Assembly (NCBI GenBank): GCA_000437355.1
Contig: FR899747.1
Span: 1-22,495 of the forward strand
Length of the DNA: 22,495 bases
From: Firmicutes bacterium CAG:460
GTDB taxonomy: Bacteria; Bacillota_I; Bacilli_A; RF39; UBA660
Direction of reading: 5' to 3'
Shown: one piece after another, positions 7,577 through 13,951 of the stretch
Layout: every line of letters starts with the position of its first letter
Position numbering within the stretch: the first letter of the stretch is position 1
Program-made: the position numbers and the translations under genes
Notes under the pieces: generated by a model
Databases searched by the model: none
Seen by the model: only the letters and a program-made list of their open reading frames with translations
What the model was told of the DNA's origin: nothing

Positions 7577-8860
7577 ATGGAAGAATTAGAATTAAAAGGA
7601 TTAAATGAGAAAATATATGTTTATAAAACTAAATGTGGTCTTCCAATTTATATGTGGGTGAATGAAAAAGTTAGTAGTATGTATGCTGCTTTATCTGTTA
7701 AATATGGTTCGGTACATACTAAGTTTAAAATTGGTAAAAAAGTTTATGAAGTACCAGATGGTTTAGCACATTTTTTAGAACATATTAAATTTAATATTGA
7801 TGAAGATACAACTGCTCATGATAAGTTTTATTCCCTAGGGGGAGATGCTAATGCTTTTACAACTTTTGATTATACAAGTTATATTGTTTTTGCTACAAGT
7901 AATAAAAAAGAAAATATGGAACAATTACTAGATTTTGTTTATAATCCTTATTTTACAAAGAAAAGTGTTGCTAAAGAAAAAGGAATAATTGTTGAAGAAG
8001 CTAATATGGGACTTGATGATGCATATAGTATTGTGTTTTTTCATACGTTAGCAAATACTTTGCAAAAATCTAAGTATAGATATACTATTACAGGTACTCC
8101 AGAGGATGTAAATAGTATAAGTTTGGATGATGTGAAATTGGTTTATGATGCTTTTTATCATCCAAATAATATGTTTTTAACTATAACTGGTAATTTTAAT
8201 CCATATGAAATGGCAAGTATTGTAGAAAATAATTTGGCTAAGAAGGATTTTAAAGAATATTTAAATCCAGTTGTTATAAAGGAAAATGAACCTAGAAAAG
8301 TTACTACTAAATATAAGGAAGAATATATTAATTTAACTTATCCAAGAATAAAATTTTCTTGTAAAATGGATATTGGAAGGTTTAAAAATTATTCTAAATT
8401 AGAATTAAAAATACTTACTAATTTAATTTTTAATATTAATTTTGGGGCAACTTCAGATTTTAAAGATGAACTTATAGAAAAAGGTTTAATTCAAAATATG
8501 AGTATTTCTAATGATTTGTATGATGATGCTTTTGTAATTCAAATTAGTGCCACAACTAACTTTAAAGAAGAAGTAATAAAAAGAGTTAAAGAAAAGTTAA
8601 AGAATTTAGTAGTTAGTGAAATAGATTTTAAAAGAAAAAAGAATGCTACAATTGCAACATTAATTTTGGATTTTGAAGATTTAGAAAATGTTAGTTATAG
8701 GATTCAAGATGATGTTTTAAATAATGGGGGAGTTGTTACTAATTTAAAAGAAATATTAGAAAATGAAACTGTAGAAGATTTAAGAAATTTAATTAGTTTA
8801 TATGATTTAGATAATATGCAAATTAGTGTGTTTTTACCAAAAGAAAACCAAAAGGAATAA
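7577..8860 (+). CDS. ymfH: YmfH-like M16 zinc metallopeptidase
   Basis: 427 residues. The inverted zinc motif HxxEH is intact (His65-Phe-Leu-Glu68-His69 in LAHFLEH), and the third ligand is in EKGIIVEEANM (Glu140 or Glu141), about 72 residues downstream as expected for M16. GGDANAFTTFDYTSY and YHPNNMFLTITGNF are standard M16 segments. It should form a heterodimer with the zinc-less YmfF-like partner immediately upstream, the catalytic subunit supplying the metal site. GGGAGA precedes the ATG. The gene ends in a 12-pair bidirectional terminator shared with convergent rpsD. Confidence 0.9.
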   Translation: MEELELKGLNEKIYVYKTKCGLPIYMWVNEKVSSMYAALSVKYGSVHTKFKIGKKVYEVPDGLAHFLEHIKFNIDEDTTAHDKFYSLGGDANAFTTFDYTSYIVFATSNKKENMEQLLDFVYNPYFTKKSVAKEKGIIVEEANMGLDDAYSIVFFHTLANTLQKSKYRYTITGTPEDVNSISLDDVKLVYDAFYHPNNMFLTITGNFNPYEMASIVENNLAKKDFKEYLNPVVIKENEPRKVTTKYKEEYINLTYPRIKFSCKMDIGRFKNYSKLELKILTNLIFNINFGATSDFKDELIEKGLIQNMSISNDLYDDAFVIQISATTNFKEEVIKRVKEKLKNLVVSEIDFKRKKNATIATLILDFEDLENVSYRIQDDVLNNGGVVTNLKEILENETVEDLRNLISLYDLDNMQISVFLPKENQKE

Positions 8861-8879
8861 TAACCTTTTGGTTTTTTTA
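8844..8879. terminator. bidirectional terminator between ymfH and rpsD
   Basis: A perfect 12-pair stem (8844-8855 with 8864-8875) with an eight-base loop containing the ymfH stop codon. T-rich tails follow on both strands: T-run to 8878 on the plus strand and TTTTCTTTT across the arm and beyond on the minus strand. It serves both convergent genes. Confidence 0.85.
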
Positions 8880-8882
8880 GTA

Positions 8883-9485
8883 TTATCTGTTATAGAATTC
8901 AACGATTAATTGTTCATTGATTTCTGGATTTAATTCACTTCTTTCTGGAAGTCTTACAAATTTACCAGATAATTTCTTTTCATCCATTTCTAGAAAAGCT
9001 GGAACAGTTCTCTTTTGTTCAATTGCATCAAGGATTGCTGGATGGTTCATTGAGTTTTCTTTAACTGAAATGATGTCCCCAACTTTAGTAGTGTATGAAG
9101 GAATATCTACCTTTTTACCATTTACTAAAATATGTCCATGATTAACAATTTGACGAGCACTTCTTCTAGTTCTAGCCATACCTAGACGATAAACCATGTT
9201 ATCAAGTCTAGATTCAAGAAGGATAAGTAAGTTTTCCCCAGCGATACCATGCATCTTTGAAGCTTTTAGAAATACTTTGTGGAATTGTTTTTCATTAAGT
9301 CCATAAAGAATTCTTACTTTTTGTTTTTCTTGCATTTGGATACCATATTCACTAAGTTTACGACGACGATCTTGTCCATGAGCTCCTGGTGCATAAGGTC
9401 TTTTTGCTAATTCTTTGCCATTTTCTAATGTAGAAAAACCAAGTCTTCTTGATTTCTTATAAGCTGGTCCCGTATATCTTGCCAT
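8883..9485 (-). CDS. rpsD: 30S ribosomal protein S4
   Basis: 200 residues, full length. S4 is a primary 16S rRNA binder that starts 30S assembly and is also an autoregulator of its own mRNA in B. subtilis and E. coli. Visible: N-terminal MARYTGPAYKKSRRLG, RPYAPGAHGQDRRRKLSEYG, and the S4 RNA-binding domain RLDNMVYRLGMARTRRSARQIVNHGHILVNGKKVDIPS. It is the cysteine-free (non-zinc) form. The start is ATG 9485 with AAGGAGA at about 9490-9496; a further in-frame ATG at 9500 would swallow that site. It is monocistronic, with a consensus promoter about 190 bases upstream and a structured leader between. Confidence 0.98.
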   Translation of the reverse strand: MARYTGPAYKKSRRLGFSTLENGKELAKRPYAPGAHGQDRRRKLSEYGIQMQEKQKVRILYGLNEKQFHKVFLKASKMHGIAGENLLILLESRLDNMVYRLGMARTRRSARQIVNHGHILVNGKKVDIPSYTTKVGDIISVKENSMNHPAILDAIEQKRTVPAFLEMDEKKLSGKFVRLPERSELNPEINEQLIVEFYNR

Positions 9486-9542
9486 AAAATCTCCTTTCAT
9501 TTTATTTGCAAAATATTTAATTTGTGCTATAACTAATAAATA

Positions 9543-9640
9543 GGGAGTTTGAATAATTTCTCCAAGGCAGCCCCAGATACTTTATTCCATATTGGTTCAA
9601 ACACATTATTTTTAGGTATAACTCTGCCTAAATAACTTGC
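9543..9640 (-). promoter_or_regulatory. rpsD leader, candidate S4 autoregulatory pseudoknot
   Basis: Read on the minus strand, the about 155-base leader contains two interleaved perfect helices: AGGCAG (9624-9629) with CTGCCT (9565-9570), and GTTTGAA (9596-9602) with TTCAAAC (9547-9553). Because they alternate (A-B-A'-B'), they form a pseudoknot, the kind of fold S4 recognises in its own mRNA in other bacteria. A competing hairpin TTAGG / CCTAA (9612-9631 region) shares bases with the first helix, suggesting a switch. No Rho-independent terminator is visible in the leader, so control would be translational or by another route. The assignment rests on pairing and position, not on a database match. 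Confidence 0.6.
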
Positions 9641-9646
9641 AAGTGT

Positions 9647-9676
9647 ATTATATAATAAATGTATGCTTGTTGTCAA
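9647..9676 (-). promoter_or_regulatory. rpsD promoter
   Basis: On the minus strand, perfect TTGACA (9671-9676) and perfect TATAAT (9647-9652) are separated by 18 bases. Transcription should start near 9640. Confidence 0.88.
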
Positions 9677-9714
9677 ATAAAATCTGTAAATTTGCTATTA
9701 TTAAGTTGTTTTTA

Positions 9715-9751
9715 AAAGAAAAAACATTCAAATGTAAAATTTTGAACGTTT
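9715..9751 (-). terminator. def terminator
   Basis: A 10-pair stem with one G.U pair (9741-9750 with 9723-9732) and an eight-base loop just past the def stop; on the minus strand it is followed by TTTTTTCTTTT. The plus-strand side also ends in a T-run, but no plus-strand gene needs it. Confidence 0.8.
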
Positions 9752-9756
9752 CTTTT

Positions 9757-10311
9757 TTAGATTTCTCTCATTTTATTAGCATCTTTATAAGGATTTTTAG
9801 CATCAATTTTATCTACGAATAATATGCCATTTAAATGGTCAATTTCATGTTGGAATGCAACTGCTAAATCTTCACGAGCTCGCATTGTTTTTTTGTTTCC
9901 TTCATAATCATAATATTCAATTGTTATTCTAGCGTGTCTAGGAACTATTCCTTCAACTTCACGATTAACACTTAAACAGCCTTCACCTTCACCGACATAA
10001 ATTAGTTCTTCACTTTGACTAATTATTTTAGGGTTAATTATGATATATTCTTCAAATGTTCCTTTTTCTTCAAGTTCGTTGGCTATTACAAATATTCTTT
10101 TTAAATGTCCAAGTTGAACAAAGGCCATACCCATTCCGGCTCTTAAATTGTATTTTTCAGCTATTTTATCATCTTGGCTCATTTCTAAGTACTTAATTGT
10201 ATCTTCAGCAAGTTTTCTATCTTCCGCACTTACAGGAAATGTTACTTCTTTACTTACTTGATGCAAAATTTTATGTTTTTCATCTAAAATTGTTATGTTT
10301 GGTAATTTCAT
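9757..10311 (-). CDS. def: peptide deformylase
   Basis: 184 residues. Removes the N-formyl group from new proteins at the ribosome. Metal ligands are intact: Cys112 in EGCLSV and His155/His159 with catalytic Glu156 in QHEIDHL. The size and the inserts before motif 1 suit the type 2 enzymes of Gram-positives. Motif 1, normally GxGLAAxQ, reads GMGMAFVQLG (59-68), with Phe replacing the second Ala; Gly59 and Gln66 are kept, so activity is still expected. AGGTGAAGGA precedes the ATG. It has its own promoter and terminator, and is transcribed in the same direction as rpsD. Confidence 0.96.
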   Translation of the reverse strand: MKLPNITILDEKHKILHQVSKEVTFPVSAEDRKLAEDTIKYLEMSQDDKIAEKYNLRAGMGMAFVQLGHLKRIFVIANELEEKGTFEEYIIINPKIISQSEELIYVGEGEGCLSVNREVEGIVPRHARITIEYYDYEGNKKTMRAREDLAVAFQHEIDHLNGILFVDKIDAKNPYKDANKMREI

Positions 10312-10330
10312 ATTCCTTCACCTGGAACAT

Positions 10331-10359
10331 AGTATATCAAATTTTTAGAAAAATTGCAA
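10331..10359 (-). promoter_or_regulatory. def promoter
   Basis: On the minus strand, TTGCAA (10354-10359) and TATACT (10331-10336) are separated by 17 bases, with the def start 20 bases further on. Confidence 0.7.
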
Positions 10360-10410
10360 AAAATGGTTAAAAAATAAAGAAAAATGCTAAAAAATCAAAA
10401 AAATGCAGGT

Positions 10411-10455
10411 CGTCGACAGCATTCGACATAGAATGCGTTAACTTTATGGTAGGAT
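10411..10455 (+). promoter_or_regulatory. leader with dyad and weak -10 before the Rpn-like gene
   Basis: This stretch is visibly less AT-rich than its flanks. It contains the palindrome GTCGAC (10412-10417), an inverted repeat GCATTC / GAATGC (10419-10424, 10431-10436) around six bases, and an extended -10 candidate TGG-TAGGAT (10447-10455) without a good -35. It may be an operator or the carried-along end of a mobile gene. Confidence 0.4.
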
Positions 10456-10487
10456 AGAAACCGTTTTTACCAAAAGGAGGTGATTTC

Positions 10488-11345
10488 ATGGTAGAAACAA
10501 AAGAATTTGTATGGCTTACTAATGACTTAGTGTTTAAACATGTTTTTAGTCATAAAGAAATTACATTGAACTTTTTAAATTCATATTTAGAGTTTGTAAA
10601 TACTGAGGTAAGAGTTACGGATATTTTAATTACGCCGCAGAGATATGTACAAAATGACCATATTAAGCTACATGACTATTACTTAGATATTTGTGTTGTT
10701 TTATCAAATGGAGAAATAATAAATTTAGAAATGTATAATAATTTTGGTATTACTGAGTGTAAGAAAAGTTTAACTTATGCATCGATGCTTTATTCTCATC
10801 AACTGAAAAAACAAGAAACTTATGATAATGCTAAAAAGGTTACTAGTTTAAATATCACGTCTGGTAACTATGTTGGAGTAAATGACAAACTTATAAACAA
10901 GTATGAACTTGTTAATGAAAATAACCATAAATTACTTCTTAAAGATGGCTTGGAGATACTTTTACTTCGACTTGACATTTCTGATAAAATAGAGTATTCT
11001 ATAAATAAGTCAAGATGTATTAAGTGGCTAAAATTTATGAATTGTAAAAATTACGAAGAGGCTTTAAATATGGCGAAAGGAGATAAGATTTTTATGAGCA
11101 CGGTAGATATTGTAAAAAGCTTTGTTAGTGACCCAGAAGTTATGAATTTGTTTGATAGAGATAAATTAAAGGAAGAGTCAGCGGAACTTCGAGGAAAAGA
11201 AGAAGGTAAAACCCTTGGATTAAGAGAAGGTCAAAGAAAAGAAAAACTAGAAACAGCCAAGAATATGTTGAAAGAAAATTTTTCTTTTGAACAAATAAGT
11301 AAAATAACTCATTTATCAACTTCTGAAATTAAAAAGTTAGTATAG
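10488..11345 (+). CDS. Rpn-family PD-(D/E)XK nuclease / putative transposase
   Basis: 285 residues of the Rpn (recombination-promoting nuclease, PDDEXK_2/YhgA-like) type. Visible: N-terminal LTNDLVFKHVFSHKE with the family FK.vF pattern, then the nuclease core with Asp67 (YYLDICVVLSNGE) and Glu81 (INLEMYNNF), a downstream YASMLYSHQL helix, and a C-terminal tail ETAKNMLKENFSFEQISKITHLSTSEIKKL seen in many family members. The core normally reads ExQ/ExK; here it is Glu81-Met-Tyr83, so the last catalytic position looks replaced. A strong AAGGAGGTGAT precedes the ATG. The family is usually multicopy and mobile in gut Firmicutes. No terminal inverted repeats or target duplication were found around this copy. 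A terminator follows it. Confidence 0.85.
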   Translation: MVETKEFVWLTNDLVFKHVFSHKEITLNFLNSYLEFVNTEVRVTDILITPQRYVQNDHIKLHDYYLDICVVLSNGEIINLEMYNNFGITECKKSLTYASMLYSHQLKKQETYDNAKKVTSLNITSGNYVGVNDKLINKYELVNENNHKLLLKDGLEILLLRLDISDKIEYSINKSRCIKWLKFMNCKNYEEALNMAKGDKIFMSTVDIVKSFVSDPEVMNLFDRDKLKEESAELRGKEEGKTLGLREGQRKEKLETAKNMLKENFSFEQISKITHLSTSEIKKLV

Positions 11346-11349
11346 TCAT

Positions 11350-11380
11350 AAAGTGGAGATATATTTATCTTCGCTTTTTT
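11350..11380 (+). terminator. terminator after the Rpn-like gene
   Basis: An 11-pair stem with two G.U pairs (11351-11361 with 11366-11376), a TATT loop and a T-run to 11380, directly after the stop codon. Confidence 0.8.
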
Positions 11381-11423
11381 AGTGAATTTACAATTAATGA
11401 AATTAATTTAAGTCATAATAAAT

Positions 11424-11452
11424 AAAAGGAAATGTTTTTTGGCATTTCCTTT
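11424..11452 (-). terminator. terminator of the YjcZ-like gene
   Basis: A perfect 10-pair stem (11425-11434 with 11443-11452). On the minus strand it runs into TTTTATTTATT; on the plus strand it is followed by A-rich sequence, so it works for the minus-strand gene. Confidence 0.7.
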
Positions 11453-11476
11453 AAAAATTTTATACTTAGTACCTAT

Positions 11477-11662
11477 TTAGTTGTTATTGTTGTTCCAGCT
11501 CCAGCCAGCACCTAAAATGATTACTAAAAGAATGAATAATACAATCCAAATAGCTGCACCGATGCCATAACCACTAGTGTATCCAGCATATGTAGGAGCT
11601 CCACAAGCGCCTTGAGCACCGTATCCTCCGCCATAATAGCCGGTATTTCCATAATAATACAT
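11477..11662 (-). CDS. YjcZ-like small Gly/Tyr-rich hydrophobic protein
   Basis: 61 residues: a Gly/Tyr-rich N-terminus (MYYYGNTGYYGGGYG), a short Ala/Thr/Tyr segment with one Cys, a single hydrophobic helix IWIVLFILLVIILGAG, and an Asn run at the end. The hydrophobic core closely resembles the small YjcZ-family 'sporulation proteins' of Bacilli (GFALIVVLFILLIIVGA type), but the N-terminal extension is longer than usual. AAGGAGGT stands seven bases before the ATG. It is monocistronic on the minus strand, with a TATAAT-like -10 upstream whose -35 is poor. Role unknown; spore-coat or membrane association is only suggested by the family name. Confidence 0.65.
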   Translation of the reverse strand: MYYYGNTGYYGGGYGAQGACGAPTYAGYTSGYGIGAAIWIVLFILLVIILGAGWSWNNNNN

Positions 11663-11712
11663 AATATACCTCCTTTTTGTATCTACTATAATTTATTATA
11701 AATGACGATTTT

Positions 11713-11775
11713 TTGACATTAAAATAACCCAAGTTTTTAAAAATTTATTTAATTTTTTAATAAATATGGTAATAT
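11713..11775 (+). promoter_or_regulatory. ftsW upstream promoter region
   Basis: Two candidates. One is TTGACA (11713-11718), 17 bases, TTTAAA (11736-11741). The other is an extended -10 TGG-TAATAT (11767-11775) with a weak -35, nearly identical to the element before the acidic membrane protein gene. The second would leave a very short leader of about 11 bases. Confidence 0.5.
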
Positions 11776-11792
11776 TAATGTAGGTGGATAAT

Positions 11793-12950
11793 ATGCGTAA
11801 GTTATTTTCGAAGATGGATATTCCTTTATTTATAATGGTTGTATTATTTGTACTTTTTGGTTTAGTTATGATTTATAGTGCATCAAATATTACTGCTGTT
11901 GTACGTTATGGATATCAACCATATCACTTTTTTATAAGACAAGCAATATTTGTTATTGTTTCATTTTTGATAGGTTTTTTAATAGTGTTAAGATTTCCAA
12001 CTAGAAATTATGGAGCATTAGCATGGCCTTTAGTTTTCTTACTTATTGGTTCTTTGGCTCTTTTATTTGTAAAAGGTAAAATTGCTGGTGGGGCTCAAAG
12101 TTGGTTTGATTTAAAATTCTTTAAAATACAACCTAGTGAATTTGCTAAATCAATATTAGTTGTTTTTATGGCTATTTATTATAATAAATTAAATTTAAAA
12201 AAAGTTAAAAATATATATGCGTATTTTGTTCCTTTAGGTTTTGCTGCAATAGTGATTGGTTTAGTTTTCATGCAACCGGATTTAGGTAGTGCTGCCATTA
12301 TTGCAGGTATTGTTTTTTTGACATTTATAAGTATTCCTGTTGTTCAAAATAATATTATGAAGTTTATTAAGATTTTTTCAGTTGTTGTTATTTTGTTAGT
12401 GATTGGATTTCTTTATTCTGGTAATGATTTTTTAAGTAGTATTCAAAAGGGCAGACTTAATTTTAAAAATCCATGTTCTAGATATACTGAAACTACCGGT
12501 TATCAGGTTTGTAACGGATTTATTGCAATTAATAATGGTGGTTTATTTGGTGTAGGTCTTGGTAATTCTACTCAAAAATATTTGTATCTGCCAGAGTCAC
12601 ATACCGATTTTATTTTTCCAATTATTGTTGAAGAATTGGGTCTTGTGACAGGAATAATCATTATTTTAGGTTATGCTTATATTTTATCAAGAATATTAAA
12701 AATTGCTAAGACAAGTGAAAACTTACGATGTTCAATTTTAGCGTACGGAACATTTTGGTATTTTACTTTGCATATTTTAGTTAACTTACTTGGGGTTCTA
12801 GCTTTAATTCCTTTAACTGGGGTACCACTTCCGTTCCTAAGTTATGGTGGTTCATTTACAGTTAATGCTATTATAATGATATTTGTTGTAGAAAGAGTAA
12901 ATATTGAAAATAAGATAAATAAAACTAAAAGAGAGATAAAAGCTTTATAA
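11793..12950 (+). CDS. FtsW/RodA/SpoVE-family peptidoglycan polymerase (SEDS)
   Basis: 385 residues with about ten membrane helices. SEDS proteins polymerise lipid II into glycan strands with a partner class B PBP, in division (FtsW), elongation (RodA) or sporulation (SpoVE). Family motifs: LVMIYSAS in helix 1, GGAQSWFDLKFFKIQPSEFAKS, FMQPDLGSAA, INNGGLFGVGLGNSTQKYLYLPESHTDFIFPIIVEELG with the conserved Asp of HTDF, and the C-terminal VPLPFLSYGGS. YSAS and PESHTDF favour FtsW/SpoVE over RodA, but this is not decisive. A pair of Cys residues (NPCSRY, YQVCNG) lies in the large extracytoplasmic loop. ATG 11793 is preferred over GTG 11784 because AGGTGG (11782-11787) then serves as the ribosome binding site. 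It shows the organism has a wall. Confidence 0.93.
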   Translation: MRKLFSKMDIPLFIMVVLFVLFGLVMIYSASNITAVVRYGYQPYHFFIRQAIFVIVSFLIGFLIVLRFPTRNYGALAWPLVFLLIGSLALLFVKGKIAGGAQSWFDLKFFKIQPSEFAKSILVVFMAIYYNKLNLKKVKNIYAYFVPLGFAAIVIGLVFMQPDLGSAAIIAGIVFLTFISIPVVQNNIMKFIKIFSVVVILLVIGFLYSGNDFLSSIQKGRLNFKNPCSRYTETTGYQVCNGFIAINNGGLFGVGLGNSTQKYLYLPESHTDFIFPIIVEELGLVTGIIIILGYAYILSRILKIAKTSENLRCSILAYGTFWYFTLHILVNLLGVLALIPLTGVPLPFLSYGGSFTVNAIIMIFVVERVNIENKINKTKREIKAL

Positions 12951-12982
12951 AAAAATGAGAACAAAACGTCTCATTTTTCTTT
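12951..12982. terminator. bidirectional terminator between ftsW and the XRE gene
   Basis: A perfect 10-pair stem (12951-12960 with 12969-12978) with an eight-base loop; T-rich tails lie on both strands. It starts right after the ftsW stop and overlaps the stop codon of the convergent XRE gene. Confidence 0.85.
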
Positions 12983-13198
12983 TGGATAGGGGTTCATTTC
13001 ATCGGTTAAACCAATTATATAATCTGCTGATACATCTAAATATTTGCAAATATCTTTTAAATATGTAATTGGCATGGCATTAACTCCTTTTTCGTATCTT
13101 GCATATTGTTGTTGTTTGATATTTAAAAAATCTGCAATTTCTTTTTGAGTAATATTTTTACAATCACGTACCCATTTAAGTCTTTCTGTATAATACAT
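12971..13198 (-). CDS. XRE/Cro-cI family helix-turn-helix regulator
   Basis: 75 residues, almost all one HTH_3 domain: RLKWVRDCKNITQKEIADFLNIKQQQYARYEKGVNAMPITYLKDICKYLDVSADYIIGLTDE. The pattern TQKEIADFLNIKQQQYARYEKG is the helix-turn-helix with the typical turn and the recognition helix; no ligand or dimerisation extension exists beyond the tail. The start is ATG 13198 with GGTGAT (13203-13208) before it; an upstream in-frame ATG at 13210 overlaps that site. It is divergent from the secreted-type protein gene, with dyad repeats in the shared region, so it probably controls that promoter and its own. Confidence 0.9.
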   Translation of the reverse strand: MYYTERLKWVRDCKNITQKEIADFLNIKQQQYARYEKGVNAMPITYLKDICKYLDVSADYIIGLTDEMNPYPKEK

Positions 13199-13226
13199 TT
13201 TTATCACCATGTTATTTATATCGTTA

Positions 13227-13268
13227 ATTACAACAAATAAGTTGACTTATGAACATATGTGTTGTAAT
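13227..13268. promoter_or_regulatory. divergent control region: dyads and promoter
   Basis: A near-consensus plus-strand promoter, TTGACT (13242-13247), 17 bases, TAATAT (13265-13270), is overlaid by two dyads. One is a compact dyad ATAAGT-TG-ACTTAT (13237-13250) across the -35, the size of an XRE operator. The other is an outer perfect inverted repeat ATTACAACA (13227-13235) / TGTTGTAAT (13260-13268), the right arm covering the -10. A further TGTTGT occurs at about 13288-13295. Binding at either dyad would block the promoter. Confidence 0.65.
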
Positions 13269-13306
13269 ATATTATTAACAATAGATATGTTGTTGTGAGG
13301 TGCGTT

Positions 13307-13903
13307 ATGAAGAAAAGAATTATGTTATCAGGAATTTTATTTATCATTATTATAATAAGTGTTTTGGTATACTTTAATAAAAATAATAATGATTTAGAAA
13401 ATGTTTTACAAAATAAAAAGTATAATGAAACTATATCAATGATGTTAGAAACAGCATCAGGAAGTGGAGAATATGAAAAAACAACTGCAAGTGGATGGCC
13501 AACAGATGGTTATATTTTTAATGCTGAATTGTCAAAATGTGAAAATGGCGGAGAACTTTCTTGGGATGCTGAAAATAATAAAGTTTTAATGTCTGGAAAT
13601 ACATCAGATAAATGCTATGTTTATTTTGATAAAGTTAATATAATTACTTTTACAATTAATGGTACAGAGTATAATGCTATTGAAGGAATGACTTGGGGAA
13701 AATGGGTAAATAGTGAATATAATATTGAAAAAAAATATGGGCTAGAATGCGAAAAAATAAATGGGAACGTTATATTTAAATTAAATAACGGTGGGTATTA
13801 TGTTAGTGAAACTTCTATTGGTATATTATTAAATGGAACTGATATTATTATAGCAAATGGTAACTATGCTAATACTGGTATGGCTGAAAAAATCAATTGT
13901 TAA
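13307..13903 (+). CDS. membrane-anchored or secreted protein with CENGG...WD module
   Basis: No named family recognised. 198 residues: N-terminal MKKR, one hydrophobic helix (about 5-24), a short Asn/Lys-rich stretch, then an extracytoplasmic part with four cysteines. The first half holds a module SKCENGGELSWD...SDKCYVYFD, whose two cysteines are likely disulfide-bonded. The second starts TFTINGTEYNAIEGMTWGKW and ends with NGTDIIIANGNYA, with Cys in LECEK and the C-terminal INC. I have the impression that both modules recur in predicted surface proteins of uncultured gut Bacilli, but cannot verify it. ATG 13307 follows GAGGTG by about five bases; a GTG at 13295 overlaps that site. It is driven by the divergent promoter opposite the XRE gene. 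Confidence 0.75.
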   Translation: MKKRIMLSGILFIIIIISVLVYFNKNNNDLENVLQNKKYNETISMMLETASGSGEYEKTTASGWPTDGYIFNAELSKCENGGELSWDAENNKVLMSGNTSDKCYVYFDKVNIITFTINGTEYNAIEGMTWGKWVNSEYNIEKKYGLECEKINGNVIFKLNNGGYYVSETSIGILLNGTDIIIANGNYANTGMAEKINC

Positions 13904-13951
13904 TCTTGCATAAAACAAGAAATATTAGAAATACTAGAAATGGTGATGATT

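Noticed and set aside
9637..9822. 61-codon plus-strand open frame
   Set aside because: Overlaps the rpsD promoter, the def terminator and the def 3' end on the other strand; no ribosome binding site.
10360..11400. Complete insertion sequence around the Rpn-like gene
   Set aside because: No terminal inverted repeats or target-site duplication could be found flanking the gene and its terminator.
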